Shown: positions 14,943-26,230, counted from the first letter of the stretch. The stretch: DNA of 64,000 nucleotides from Nymphaea colorata (GCF_008831285.2 NC_045144.1:24817716-24881715); one strand, 5' to 3'. Numbers and translations are program-made. Notes: generated from the letters alone by a model not told the origin.

Positions 14943-17900
14943 AACAAGTTTGTAACAATACGAGTGGTATTTAAGTTATTCATTTGATTACGCATGCTTA
15001 ATTTAATGTGCCTAACTTGTTGTTACATCCATATTGAATGAATTAGTGTACTGAAATCTGAATTTTTTAAGAAAACGAATGAGATTCGACTGATTCATCT
15101 TTTGCCCTGTAGTTAACCTAATGTGTTTTGCTTGTTATTACATCTATAATGAAGGATTTCAATGATCGAAAGCACAAGTTCGTATGGAGACAAATGAGAA
15201 CAATGCATTACTTTTATCGCTTGTGGTCACTACAAGGGGTTGAACTTGTCACATTTATAATGAACGATTTAAAGGATTGAAGTCAAAAGTTCGTATCAAT
15301 GCGGGCATTATTTAAGTGATTCATTTTATCACGCATAATCAATTAAATGTGCTTGACTTGTTGTCACATGCCTATTGAATGATTTTGGAATTGAAATCAC
15401 AAGTTCGTATGAAAATAAATGAGATTCAATTTATTCATTTGATCTCTTTTAGTTCATTTAATGTGTTTCATTTGTTATTACGTCTATAATGAATGATTTA
15501 AACGATTAAAATCACAAGTTTATATGGATAAAAATGGGATCTATGCATTACTTTGATCCCTTGTAGTTTGTCTAATGACTTGGTTTTTTTTGTTACATCT
15601 ATAGTGACGATCTAAAAAATTGAATTCACAAGTTCGTAACAATGTTAATGATTTAATAGTTTCATTTGATGATGCATTTATAATTAAATCTGCTTAACTT
15701 GTTGTTACATCCGTATTGAATGATTTAGTGGATGGAAACAATAAGCTTGTATGAAAATAAATTAGATTCAAGTAATTCATTTATTTTGTTATAGTTTATA
15801 TAATGTATTTCACTTGTTATTACTTTTATAATGAATGATTTAAATGATTAAAATCAGAAGTTTATATGGATATAAATGAGATTTATACATTACTTTATAG
15901 TTACATCTATAGTGAATGATCTAAGGGATTGAAATAACAAGTTCGTAACAATAAGAGTGGTATTTAAGTTATTCATTCGATTACGCTTGCTTAATTGAAT
16001 GTGCCTAACTTGTTGTTACATCCATATTGAATGAATTTGTGTATTGAAATCACAATTTTGTAAGAAAATGAATGAGATTCGAGTGATTCATCTTTTGCCC
16101 TGTAGTTAACCTAATGTGTTTTGCTTGTTATTACATCTATAATGAAGGATTTCAATGATCGAAAACACAAGTTTGTATGGAGACAAATGGGAACAATGCA
16201 TTACTTTTATCGCTTGTGGTCACTAAATGGAGTTGAACTTGTCACATTTATCGTGAACGATTTAAATGATTGAAATCAGAAGTTCGTATCAATGCGAGCA
16301 AGATTTAAGTGATTCATTTTATCTCGCATAATCAATTAAATGTGCTTAACTTGTTGTCACATCCCTATTGAATGATTTGGGAATTGAAATCACAAGTTCG
16401 TATGATAATAAATGAGATTCAATTTATTCATTTGATCTCTTTTAGTTAATCTAATGTGCTTCATTTGTTATTACGTCCATAATGAATGATTCAAATGATT
16501 AAAATCACAAGTTTATGAGGATAAAAATGGGATCTATGCATTACTTTGATCCCTTGTAGTTTGTCTAATGAGTTGAGTTTGTTGTTACATCTAAAGTAAC
16601 GATCTAAACAATTGAATTCACAAGTTCGTAACAATGTTAATCATTTAAGAGATTCATTTGATGACACATTAAAATGAGATTTATACATTACTTTATAGTT
16701 ACATCTATATTGAACGATCTAAGGGATTGAAATAACAAGTTCGTAACCATACGAGTGGTATTTAAGTTATTCATTTGATTACGCATGCTAAATTTAATGT
16801 GCTTAACTTGTTGTTACATCCATATTGAATGAATTAGTGTATTGAAATCACAATTTTGTAAGAAAATGAATGACGTTCGAGTGATTCACCTTTTGCCTTG
16901 TAGTTAACCTAATGTGTTTTGTTAGTTATTACATGTATAATGACGGATTTCAATGATCAAAATCACAAGTTCGTATGGAGACAAATGAGAACAATGCATT
17001 ACTTTTATCCCTTGTGGTCACTACAAGGAGTTGAACTTGTCACATTTATAGTGAACTATTTAAAGGATTGAAATCACAAGTTCGTGTCGATGCGAGCAAG
17101 ATTTAAGTGATTCATTTGATCATGCATAATCAATTAAACATGCTTAACTTGTTGTTACATCCTTATTGAATGATTTGAGAATTGAAATCACAAGTTCGTA
17201 TGAAAATAAATGAGATTCAATTTATTCATTTGATCTCTTATAGTTAATCTAAAGTGTTTCATTTGTTATTACGTCTATAATCAATGATTTAAACGATTGA
17301 AATCACAAGTTTATATGGATGAAAATGGGATCTGTGCATTACTTTGATCCCTTGTAGTTTGTCTAGTGAGTTGAGTTTGTTGTTACATCTATAGTAACGA
17401 TCTAAACAATTGAATTCACAAGTTCGTAACAATGTTAATGATTTAAGAGATTCATTTGATGGTGCATTTATAATTAAATCTGCCTGACTTGTTGTTACAT
17501 CTATATTGAATGATTTAGGGGATGGAAATCATAAGCTTGTATGAAAATAAATTAGATTCAAGTAATTCATTAATTATGTTATAGTTTATATAATGTATTT
17601 CACTTGTTATTACTTTTATAATGAATGATTAAAAGCAGAAGTTTATATGGATATAAATGAGATTTATACATTACTTTATAGTTACATCTATAGTGAACGA
17701 TCTAAGGGATTGAAATAACAAGTTCGTAACAATACAAGTGGTATTTAAGTTTTTCATTTGATTACACATGCTTAATTGAATATTCCTAACCTGTTGTTAT
17801 ATCCATATTGAATGAATTAGTGTATTGAAATCACAATTTTGTCAGAAAACGAATGAGATTCGAGTGATTCATCTTTTGCCCTGTAGTTAACTTAATGTGT

Positions 17901-18159
17901 TTTGCTTGTTATTACATCTATAATTAAGGATTTCAATGATCGAAAGTGCAAGTTCGCATGGAGACAAATGGAAACAATGCATTACTTTTATCCCTTGTGG
18001 TCACTACAAGGAGTTGAACTTGTCACAGTTATAGTGAACGATTTAAAGGATTGAAATCACAAGTTCGTATCAATGCGAGCAAGATTAAAGTGATTCATTT
18101 GATCATGCGTAATCAATTAAATGTGCTTAACTTGTTGTCACATCCATATTGAATGATTT

Positions 18160-18480
18160 ATGGTTAATAACATTGAGGGTAAGGATTTGCAATGGGTAGT
18201 TGACTCAGGGGCCACAAATCACATGGCCAATAAATCTTCTTTCTTAAGTTCATATGTTCATTCTAGAGATATTGGTCCTCTTGCCATTGCCAACGACGCT
18301 CCTATAACTGTGAAAGGATTAGGTAACATAGATTTTTTTAATACAAGTTACACTAGCAAGGTGCTTGTTATGCTAAGCTTACTACCAATCTTCTATCGGT
18401 TGCAAAAATGACTAAGGAGTTAAATTGCAATGTAGTATTTTCTGCTATTAATGTCACTTTTCAGGATCAGATGACTTAGA
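18160..18480 (+). pseudogene. Copia protease domain remnant
   Basis: Translation begins with a copia-type retroviral aspartic protease. The motif WVVDSGATNHM (about residues 12-22) carries the catalytic D-S/T-G triad, here DSG. In copia pol this enzyme cuts the polyprotein. Sequence after the motif (ITVKGLGNI, and downstream the equivalent of LLSVAKM) matches the usual order. In this copy one base is missing near 18371, so the frame ends early at 18411. The other arm keeps the frame for 106 codons. A TAG stop at about 18478 is shared by both arms. The methionine at 18160 is only the first in-frame ATG after the satellite junction and is not a natural start. Confidence 0.85.
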
Positions 18481-18482
18481 AG

Positions 18483-18675
18483 ATGATTGGTGAAGGACAA
18501 CTTGTCAATGGACTCTATCAAATAAGAACCATGAATCATGCACTGAATGTAAATCATGTCAACGATGGAAATATCTGGCATCAAAGAATGGGTCATCCAT
18601 CTTATAGAGTTTTAGATTACTTATTTCCTAATTTGTGCTTCAATTGTAGAGAGTGGAATATGCAAATTTGCTAGA
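18483..18675 (+). pseudogene. Copia GAG-pre-integrase / integrase zinc-binding remnant
   Basis: The segment IWHQRMGHPS followed by LFPNLCFN is the HHCC zinc-binding region that precedes the integrase core in copia elements; the histidines are visible in WHQRMGH. The cysteine pair that should follow is disrupted by a frameshift near 18650: one frame ends in QIC-stop while the next continues GICKFARMTRP. The same frameshift is present in the other arm, so this lesion predates the split of the two copies. Confidence 0.85.
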
Positions 18676-18872
18676 ATGACTAGACCTAAATTTACTTTAT
18701 TTGATTCCATTAGCCAAACACCATTTGATTTGATACACTCTTATGTTTGGGGCCCTACGCCTATTGATTCTATGGATAGATTTTGTTACTATGTGCTATT
18801 TATTGATGATTTTTCTAAGTCTACATGGGTCTATTTTATGAAAAATAAGTCTGAAGTGCTCTCTCACTTTTA
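18676..18872 (+). pseudogene. Copia integrase core, truncated
   Basis: The start of the integrase catalytic core, with FDLIHSYVWGP and FIDDFSKSTWVYFMK. In active copia integrases the first motif normally reads HSDVWGP, whose Asp is the first catalytic residue of the D,D-35-E triad. Here it is Tyr in both arms. The second Asp region (FIDDFS) is kept. The frame stops at 18871-18873, shortly before an internal deletion that removes the Glu and the C-terminal domain. Confidence 0.87.
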
Positions 18873-18904
18873 AACCTTTTATAAAATGATTGAAACTCAA
18901 TATG

Positions 18905-19905
18905 CATTAAAAATAAGTCTGTGGCTGATGCACATGAAGCTAATAATGAGACTCATGCTGAGAATGAGTGCCCCACAAATGATCATGAACTTGCAACAAC
19001 TACTGAAGATGTAGAGAACAAGCCAACACTTATCAGAAGATAAAAAAGGATTAGGCGAGCTCCTTCACGCCTAGTTGATTATGAAACCTACCCAATCAGC
19101 AAGTATGTGTCGTACAATCAAATTTCTGACTACCCTGCCAAGTTTACTAGAAATCTTGATAGCATTCAGGAGCCCAAGTCCTTTCATTAGGCTTAAGGTG
19201 ATCTTAATTGGAGGAAGGCTATGAACAAAGAGCTAGAAACTCTACTTGGGAAGTTGTTATTCCTCCAAAGAGCACAAGCATAGTGGGGTGCAAATGACAT
19301 TATAGAGTAAAATACAAAAGCGATCGCACCTTGGACAGATACAAGGCTCGTCTAGTTGCTAAGGGGTTCACACGGACAAAATGGTTGGATTATGAAGAAA
19401 CATTTGCACTTATCGCAAAGATGAATACATTGAGAATGTTTCACTCTATTGCTTGCAACTTGAATTGATCTCTTCATCATGTAGATGTCAAAAACACCTT
19501 TTTACAAGGAAAACTCAATGAAGAAATTTGTGTCTTTACCTCCCGGTCATCCAGATGAAAGGAAAGGAAGAGTCTGCAAATTAAATAAAGCCATATATGG
19601 CTTGAAACAATCTCCTAGACCTTGATACATAAAGTTGGGTCAGGCATTGGAAAAAACAGGGTACCACAAATGTCACACAGACAATAGTTTATTTGTTAAA
19701 AAAACTTGGAGAGAACATCACTGTTGTTCTAATTTACGTGGACGACATAGTCGTGGCTGGAAACGATACATTTGAAAAAAACATTCGACATAAAGGATTT
19801 GGGAAAACTCAAATACTTTCTTGGCATTGAAGTTGCTCAATCTCATAAAGGTATCTTGCTATGTCAAAGAAAGTATGCATTAGATATCTCAAAAACATTG
19901 GTTTC
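18905..19905 (+). pseudogene. Copia linker and reverse transcriptase remnant
   Basis: The basic, acidic-flanked linker before RT (RRxKRIRRAPSR) begins near 18910. RT blocks follow in scattered frames: LDRYKARLVAKGF near 19330, DYEETFA near 19389, HHVDVKNTFLQGKL near 19478, KAIYGLKQSPR at 19587-19619, and the catalytic YVDD at 19735-19746. In this copy the codon after RR in the linker is a TAA stop (about 19040), where the other arm has Ser. A 14-bp piece present in the other arm is missing near 19240. Further stops fall near 19465 and 19622. RNase H is absent. Confidence 0.85.
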
Positions 19906-20000
19906 TCTTGCTCATGGACGTAGGCTGGAAAGCCGAACCATGTAAAACTGGTGCAGCCTCTTTTCTCTCTATCATCTTCTTCTTTGATTAAATCTCAGTC
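19905..20000 (+). mobile_element. Probable copia LTR (R/U5) fragment fused to RT
   Basis: GGACGTAGGCTGGAAAGCCGA followed by ACCATGTAAAAC and a CT-rich run resembles the leader-like R/U5 part of plant copia LTRs, which commonly carry a GTGGACGTAGGC...CCGAACCACGTAAA-like signature. It joins RT coding sequence directly at about 19905. Deletion or recombination has therefore fused part of an LTR to the RT. The family match is from memory and its limits are uncertain. The mirror copy is at about 38706-38801. Confidence 0.5.
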
Positions 20001-20316
20001 TATCAATATAAATCTGAAAATTTACATGGATAAAAATGACAGATTCAGATTAGACATCCCTACCAAGTCTGAATTAAGAATTGTATTTATAAAAGAAGGA
20101 ATCGTTAAAATTTACTTGTTTCCACCATTCTTTCCTCCTGTTCTACTTCAAACTTCCCAACCATGGAAAAATGATGTATTTGATGTAATCCAAGCGAGGG
20201 TTTCCTTCAACAATGTTGCGCGGGCAGTAAGCTTCTTGATTTCCACATTAACTTCTTTCTACAAGATCAAAGAATACATCAGTTTTCGGCATAAAGAAGC
20301 TAAGCAGCCTCAATAA
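19951..20316 (+). other. Open 121-codon frame of unknown status, conserved in both arms
   Basis: An open frame of 121 codons spans the CT-rich LTR-like leader and the sequence after it. The other arm has the same frame (38390-38755) with one visible amino-acid difference. I recognise no domain. The first part is probably retrotransposon LTR and the 3' half overlaps an exon-like stretch on the opposite strand. Conservation between arms mostly reflects their overall near-identity, so it is weak evidence for coding. Confidence 0.2.
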
Positions 20317-21393
20317 ACAGGACAAGCTTCTACCAGAGGAAGAAACTAATCTAGTATGCACCTTAGAAAGGACAAGCTTCTGTGAATCTATCATGCACAC
20401 CAAGTCTAGATCTTGATTAACCCTCCGCTCCTTCCTGATGTCCACCACATCTGCAGTGCCTGATAGGACCATAACTAGTTCAGATCTGATGAGATGACTC
20501 AGATGTTCTCTAGAAAAGAAATTATCTCTTGATCAACTAAGTCAATACCAGCTTCATGCCATCAAGGGACAAAATGCAAGTTCCTACTAAAAGTGACTTG
20601 ATACTAATGAAACTATAAGAAAATGAGGAAATTTTGAAATTCAAACTGTTACAGTCTTAAAGTATTAGAAGCAAAGTAGTTTACAAAACAAATCATGAGA
20701 ATATATATTGTTACATTAAAGAGAGGCAGCTCTTTGCAAGTGCACCATGTCTCAAACAGCAACTATGTGTTTCAACAACTGTACTAAGTAGATTACACCT
20801 GTGACATGTACCTTGTTTCCAATAGCTATAGGTGTGCCATCAGTCTTAAGAATAATATTTATAATTCACCAGTACATTCTACTTGTTGAGTGCATTGGCC
20901 CCCTGTAACAACATTCTAGAAATAAAATCAGCATTAACCCAATAGAAGATATACCAAGATAAAATCGAGAGAAAGGATTACGTAGGCCAAGTAAGGTTAC
21001 TAAAAACAGCAAGAAGGCAATGTGCAATATAAAAGCTATAAGCCCAACAGATCTTTGACGCTCCATGAGCAGCAATTAGGGCACAGACATTGCAAAGAGG
21101 AATTCTTACATCCATAGTAGTGGTACATAGTAATAAGACTATGAATAATCATCTTAGCCATGTGTTGCAGGAGGTAGGCCTTGAAGTTGTTCAGTACAAG
21201 GTGCATATCAAAAAGTACAAGGTCATAAAATTCTAAATAAATAAATAGATTCCATTGATTTTCAAATAAATATGTTCATTCATACAAAGTATGTGGAATG
21301 GATCAAAGAGAGTGGGTCTTACAAAAGCTTTGAATGCTGGACGATGTGCAGCCATCTCATATATAGAGAAATCTGCAAAACCGTATCCAAAGC
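20146..21393 (-). pseudogene. Possible fragments of a split host gene (exon-like pieces)
   Basis: On the minus strand several short stretches look like exons with splice consensus. One (about 21323-21393) reads FGYGFADFSIYEMAAHRPAF, with an AG after a T-rich tract on one side and GTAAGA on the other. Another (about 20340-20461) reads ADVVDIRKERRVNQDLDLV and ends at AAG/GTGCAT. A third (about 20146-20255) reads EIKKLTARATLLKETLAW after a TTGTAG acceptor. A fourth candidate near 20845 ends TDGTPIAIGNK/GTACAT. I recognise no protein family. These could be relics of a real multi-exon gene or chance, and no continuous reading frame was assembled. Mirror copies lie at 37313-38560. Confidence 0.3.
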
Positions 21394-21399
21394 CTATAT

Positions 21400-22200
21400 T
21401 AAAAAAATTAGTACAATTATCATATAAAGGTATTGGCCATCATGGAAAACACGGGAGAGAGAAAAGAGACCAAATATCAGATTCGAAACCATATTGAAAG
21501 GCTTATTATAGATTGTATGAGAGTGTTATAAGATTATATAGGTTAACCACAATCTACTAAAACCTTTTTCGAGGACCCAATGGAATTAATCAACAAAAGG
21601 TATGCAAAACACAACGAGCAGAAGCTATGGTTAGAAAACATGCTTGAAATGTAGAATGATTTGCAACAGCACCTACTAAAAACCCTTGATATTCTCTTTG
21701 ACTTAGCATTTACTTACAAGACACACTATTAGAAAGGTGACTCATAAAAGATGGTAGAGACATTATGGAGGATGACCACCATAGCATATGCAAGATAGCA
21801 TGTGTATAAAAATATAAATAAACGTGCATTAAAAGATAGATATAAATACGTAAACAATTAGCTATGTGTATACATAAATAAATAGAGAACTAATGTCAGT
21901 ATCACTTCAAATAATATGTCACCTTTTGAGTCTTTGACAACTTTGAAGAAACCAAATATCAAATTAGGACTCGTGTGTAAAAAAACAAAGTGTAGCAATG
22001 CTGCCAAACTACCACACTCACAAATAACATTTCGGAGTTTTAAACGGCAAGGGTTTTCTTGGACATAAAATGGAAACCTTGAAAGAAAAGGGAAAAATAT
22101 AGTAAATTTTCATAAAATTAAGAAAACAAAAAATAGGAAAAATAAAATAAATGAGAAACTAATAACACAAACATCAAAAGATAAGTAGATTTGCAACAAA
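21400..22200. other. AT-rich non-coding stretch, no gene seen
   Basis: AT-rich sequence with several A-runs. No coding frame, RNA gene or structured repeat is apparent. It is mirrored almost base for base in the other arm (about 36506-37306). Confidence 0.7.
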
Positions 22201-22350
22201 TAAAAACTAGAAAATGAAAAAAACATTTGGCATTGAAAAAAATGAAAAAATGTTTTAACGTTCATTTTTTTGTTAAACGTGTGTTTTTTTGTTTTAACGT
22301 TTTAAAAAAGAACACATTTTTTTTCAAAAAAACACGTTTTTTTAAGTTTC
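22200..22350. repeat. Low-complexity A/T tract with repeated AACGTT
   Basis: Runs of A and T alternate with AACGTT and ACACG motifs (for example GTTTTAACGTT twice). The strand therefore contains many short inverted complements that could fold back. It is conserved in the other arm at about 36356-36506. Confidence 0.7.
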
Positions 22351-22382
22351 AAATGACAATTTAATTTATCATGTTCTTTGTG

Positions 22383-22458
22383 ACACTACAAACTACTTAT
22401 ATGTATCCACACCAATACCCACACTACAAACTACTTATATGTATCCACACCATTACCC
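22383..22458. repeat. Two copies of a 38-bp direct repeat
   Basis: ACACTACAAACTACTTATAT begins at 22383 and again at 22421, with the following bases also repeated (ATGTATCCACACCA then AT or TT). The mirror copy is near 36248-36323. Confidence 0.85.
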
Positions 22459-22692
22459 ACAGCTCTTCCAAGATAATCCAAGATACCCTCTATTGTTCCT
22501 TGCAACACCACCTTTCAAATCAAATAGAACTTGAACATCATATTTGAAAAGAATTAACATGGCATTATTATGAGAACAGTTTCACATAGAAGAAACCTCA
22601 AAATGATTGAATGTGGTCAGACTAAGAGAAATGATATTGAAAGATATACAAAATGTGTCATTTCTAATATTCTAACATTTAGATCCACAAGA

Positions 22693-22709
22693 GGGTGGGG
22701 GGAGGGGGG
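22693..22709 (+). other. G-rich tract, possible G-quadruplex
   Basis: A 17-base run of GGG, T, GGGGGG, A, GGGGGG on the plus strand in otherwise AT-rich DNA. It contains enough G for a two-layer quadruplex, and a three-layer form would need a bulge. The complementary C-tract is in the other arm near 35997-36013. Confidence 0.4.
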
Positions 22710-23640
22710 AGAGAGCTAAACCTACAATAACCACGAACACACAATTATGACCAAATAAAACCCCGTTGTAGTTATAGGTGACAAAAGTATAGAACTTTTG
22801 TTCCTATAATAAACAATTCATTTCTAAGTGTTGGATTATATTCATGGCTGGACTCGATGTTAAAAACTCAAATTTTTCAACATCAGAATTGAAGCAATGT
22901 CAAAATTTTACAAAAAAAAAAATACGAAAAAATGCAATTTCAAAGCAAATTTCGAATCTAAAGAACAATTTAAATTCAAATCATGAATTTGACTCGTGAC
23001 ACGAATCCTAACATAGGATTATGAGTCCAAACTGGATCTGAATTAGAATTTGAAATCCCAATCCAATTACCAATGTCATTTGAAATCCATATCCGATTGC
23101 AAAATTCAAATTTTGATTTAAATATGAGAGTTACATCTAATTCGGTCTAGAATGATGTGTGGGACCCACATGTAGTGCCACCTAGGTCATGTGGTCAAAA
23201 ACCCCAAGGGGTTACCCACTTCTTCTTTTCAAAAATATCTCCTCACAGTTACTTTACTCAGTCAAAGTACAATTTAGCTCAATCAAGATCTTTCCTAACT
23301 CAAATTCATCAAATTATCTCAATCAAATCAATATCAGCTTGCGGATGAGCTTCGACTTTGGTTATTTGGTCAAATTTGACTAATTTAGACAATTGTGCCC
23401 TTTTACAATCAAATTGAGATTTCAGAACTTAAATTGGGATTTTATGAAAGGAAAATGTACATTTTAATTTATCAAATATATAAATCAAAAAATTGAAATT
23501 CAATATTTAAAACCAAATTTTGATTCAATTGAGATTCATTTTCAATCAAATTATGGACAAAAATACCTTTTTAAGCCAAATTTAATAAAATTTTGAAAAT
23601 TTATTCAAATTTAAATTCCATTGTTATAATTCAATAATAT
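22710..23640. other. AT-rich spacer without genes
   Basis: Highly AT-rich DNA with many AAATTCAAATT-type words and a short GC-richer patch near 23158-23215 (GGGACCCACATGTAG). This style is common in LTRs or leaders of plant Ty3/gypsy elements, but I found no LTR pair. The short ORFs here have no recognisable domain. Confidence 0.55.
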
Positions 23641-24110
23641 TTAGAGCTTAGTATTTTTGAGGTCTTCATCAAATTGCTGCAGCAATGAGCTAGAAGGAAA
23701 TGCCAAGGAGGAGAAAAAAAAATCATCCAAGCCCCCTTCCCTCTCTCTCATTTCCTTCTTCACCTTCCCCTATTCTCTTTATCGATTTCGCCAAGTTAGG
23801 TTGCTTAAGTGAACCCTTACTTAGTATTTTCATGGTGAGAAGCTCTCTCTTCCCCACTGCAAATTCCAACAAGTAAGCCATTCTTCTTCTTACTTTGCTA
23901 AGCTTGAATCCAAGTTTGGATTCTTGCTTAGGATTGCTTGAATTAGAAAACAAGCAAAGAGGAAGATCAAGCATCAAGACCGACCATAAAGTAGGTAATT
24001 CCAATTCATTTTTCTTCTATTTCAGTTTCTTGCTATTTATTTTTAATTCCAGCACTCATGGGAAGGATTTATTTTCATATTTTTCATGGTTGGGAATGAC
24101 GTCGAGCTAA
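23640..24110. other. CT-rich leader-like segment, no recognised gene
   Basis: A pyrimidine-rich patch (CCCCCTTCCCTCTCTCTC near 23731) and a following segment resemble a 5' untranslated leader or the U5 part of an LTR. Frames of 93 codons (minus) and 71 codons (plus) overlap here and recur in the other arm, with at least two amino-acid changes in the 93-codon frame. Their composition looks like chance reading of low-complexity DNA, so I do not call a protein. Confidence 0.4.
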
Positions 24111-24482
24111 AGAAAAAGCCACGAATCAAATGTATATGTCAACGCATGATGCATGCATGAATCAGTGATTTCCACGTGAGAAAGAGGTTTGCTATAGTAT
24201 ATATAATATAAATGCCAATTATGGACGGACACATTCTTATAAAAGTGATCCACCTTTGCATGGTGAAATTAAATATGAACCAGCTTGAGTGTTCTCTTAT
24301 TTCCTTTCATTTAAAAGTCATTTTAATTTGTGTTTTTTTTATTTTAATTGATCAAGGGCGGTAGAGGGGATTAGAAACCAGTTTTCAATCTCCCCCTACC
24401 TAAAGAAACCCAGCCATTAATCATCATGATTCATAGGCCATGTGATCCCTCGTTAAACTTTTCATTTGGAGGGATAAAGTGT

Positions 24483-24512
24483 GCATATATATATATACAT
24501 ATATATATATGC
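24483..24512. repeat. Palindromic TA microsatellite (short allele)
   Basis: A TA-repeat interrupted by ACAT and bounded by GC on both sides, 30 bp long. The other arm has 66 bp at the same place (34158-34223). This accounts for most of the 42-bp length difference between the arms in this part. Confidence 0.9.
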
Positions 24513-25451
24513 ACGTGCGATCTCTTGATTAAGAGTCATGCTTTTCTTTTAAAATCAGGTTGAAACATGTTTTCAAGTTGATTTTAAGAAAAGAAGATCA
24601 TTCTGTTGATTTTCATAGTGCGAAGGTATGAAATCGCTTTCATTTCATCTTAAAGTTTTGCTTAATTCCAGCAACTCATACACAAAGTGTATGTAATTTG
24701 CTGAAATTAGATCATACTTTATAGGGGTTGGTTTAGAAATTTTAAAGTTTACATTCTTGACATGCTAATGTTAAGCCACAAAGTGGCTATGTCTTGTAGA
24801 ACAATAAAAAGTTTTAATCCTATCTAATCGGCTCTCTAAAATTCCTTTTAGAAATTGTTGATTTCATTTATCAATTTTCAAACTTACATGAAATTGATTA
24901 TATTTCAAGAACAATGTAAGATCATACTTAAGACCCTAATCTTTATATCCCCTAAAGAACAAAATCAAAAGTGTTTTAATAGTCCAAGAAATGGATGGAT
25001 TTTTTAGCACAAGAATTTGGAATTTAGCTTGATTTTGGGGAGAAAGAAAAGTTATTAGAATTCCATGACATGAATGAGAGCATGTGGCACATGCTTTTTG
25101 CCGACTTGGATGTTTAGTTCACATGGAGTCAACTGAATTTCATCATTTTCTAAGAGTCAAACACTCTTATAATCAATATTTAATTTTAAATATTTAAATT
25201 GGAATAAAAATCTGATTTTTATGGCAATTTTGAGGAAAATAGATAATAGCCATGTTTTCCCAATATTTAAAAGGTGGATTTCATCTTCATTTGCCTAAAT
25301 TTTAATTCTTTTGAGATTCTCATCCATGACACAAGTTTATAGACTGCTTCTCTAACTTGTGCTTGAGAATATGATAAGCACATTTAAAGAAAGTCCTATA
25401 TTTTAATTAAAATCAATCTTTAAGTGTACATTGTATGATGTGTGATTTCAT

Positions 25452-25540
25452 ATGAATAGACTTTGAGAGATTATGAGAGAGGTGAGCATGAATGTTTCAA
25501 ATGAATGAACTTTGAGAGATTATGAGAGAGTGAAGAATCT
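25452..25540. repeat. 49-bp direct repeat, two copies
   Basis: ACTTTGAGAGATTATGAGAG occurs at 25460 and again at 25509, with flanking ATGAAT shared. It is a small local duplication, also present in the other arm near 33123-33210. Confidence 0.85.
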
Positions 25541-26230
25541 ATGTCTCATATAGTTTCGTTTTGTATTTCGCACGTTCACACTCACTAAAAGTCAATAGCA
25601 CCACATGCATCTTCTCAAGAAATTAAGCGATTCAAATTTGAGTTGCAAAAAAATGGTGACCATGTCATATTGCAACAAGAATTTGTGAACTTCACTTAAC
25701 TTTCAAAGAAAACACAAGCAGTGCATTAATAATCTTGGCCAAAATATATTTCGAAAACAACACGTTTTGTAATAATTTGGAACCTATGTTTCATCACAAA
25801 AATGAACTCTACCTAACTAAAACCCAAGTTTCTAATATTTTATACCAAATCACACGATTTGGCAAAAGAAAATTTTTCTTGCTAAGGTTACTTAGCCATT
25901 TTCCCAAAAATTGATCATAAGATGTTCACAATTTCAATCCAAAACTCATCTTCAGTTCACAACAAAAAAGTTAATTTCAATCTCCTAAATCCCCAATTAA
26001 AACTATTTTCAAGAATCATGGATTTCAAAACAAATGGCACAACAAAGGTTTTCAAATCAACTTGAAAACCCTCCAATCTTCAAGTAACATACAAAAAAAA
26101 ATCATTTTCCAAGGAATCTATTTTGAATACAAGTTCAAATCACTTATTCAAGATGAACTTTGATTCTTGAATCCAAAACCTCAATGCACAAGCATATAGG
26201 ATTTGCATCAATAACTTGTACATGGTTTGA

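Larger units (their letters stand above)
13127..18159 (+). repeat. Satellite array, segment 3, diverged edge next to copia
   Basis: About five repeats in plus orientation, more diverged from each other than those in the inverted block. This is typical of an array edge. The distal-type GGCAACAAGTTGAGC form is replaced here by the reverse complement of GACAACAAGTTAAGC. Rearranged repeats are visible: a 54-bp duplication at 13607, a fusion of subunits A and B at about 14727-14747, and loss of subunit B near 16671 (GACACATTAAAATGAG). The segment ends at 18159, directly against the copia relic. Confidence 0.92.
18160..19910 (+). mobile_element. Degenerate Ty1/copia retrotransposon, left-arm copy
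   Basis: Remains of a copia pol polyprotein in the expected order: protease, GAG-pre-integrase zinc region, integrase start, linker, reverse transcriptase. No 5' LTR, primer-binding site or gag precedes it; the relic begins inside the protease domain directly against satellite DNA. A large internal deletion at about 18905 joins the integrase N-terminal part to the linker before RT, removing the rest of integrase. Frameshifts and stops occur throughout, some shared with the copy at 38802-40560 and some private. The private ones are a missing base near 18371, a stop near 19040 and a 14-bp loss near 19240. It cannot encode a working protein. Confidence 0.9.
24115..26230. other. AT-rich non-coding region conserved between arms
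   Basis: About 2.1 kb without a coding frame. It includes a palindromic TA microsatellite and a short direct repeat, which are listed separately. The mirror is about 32440-34590. The arms differ by scattered substitutions and by the microsatellite length. Confidence 0.7.

Noticed and set aside
1-18159. CRISPR-like array of regular repeats
   Set aside because: There are no short identical repeats with unique spacers. The units are about 110 and 985 bp, tandem with no spacers, in a plant genome.
22850-24110. Solo LTR of a gypsy element
   Set aside because: Composition fits, but I could not find matching ends, a target duplication or a second LTR.
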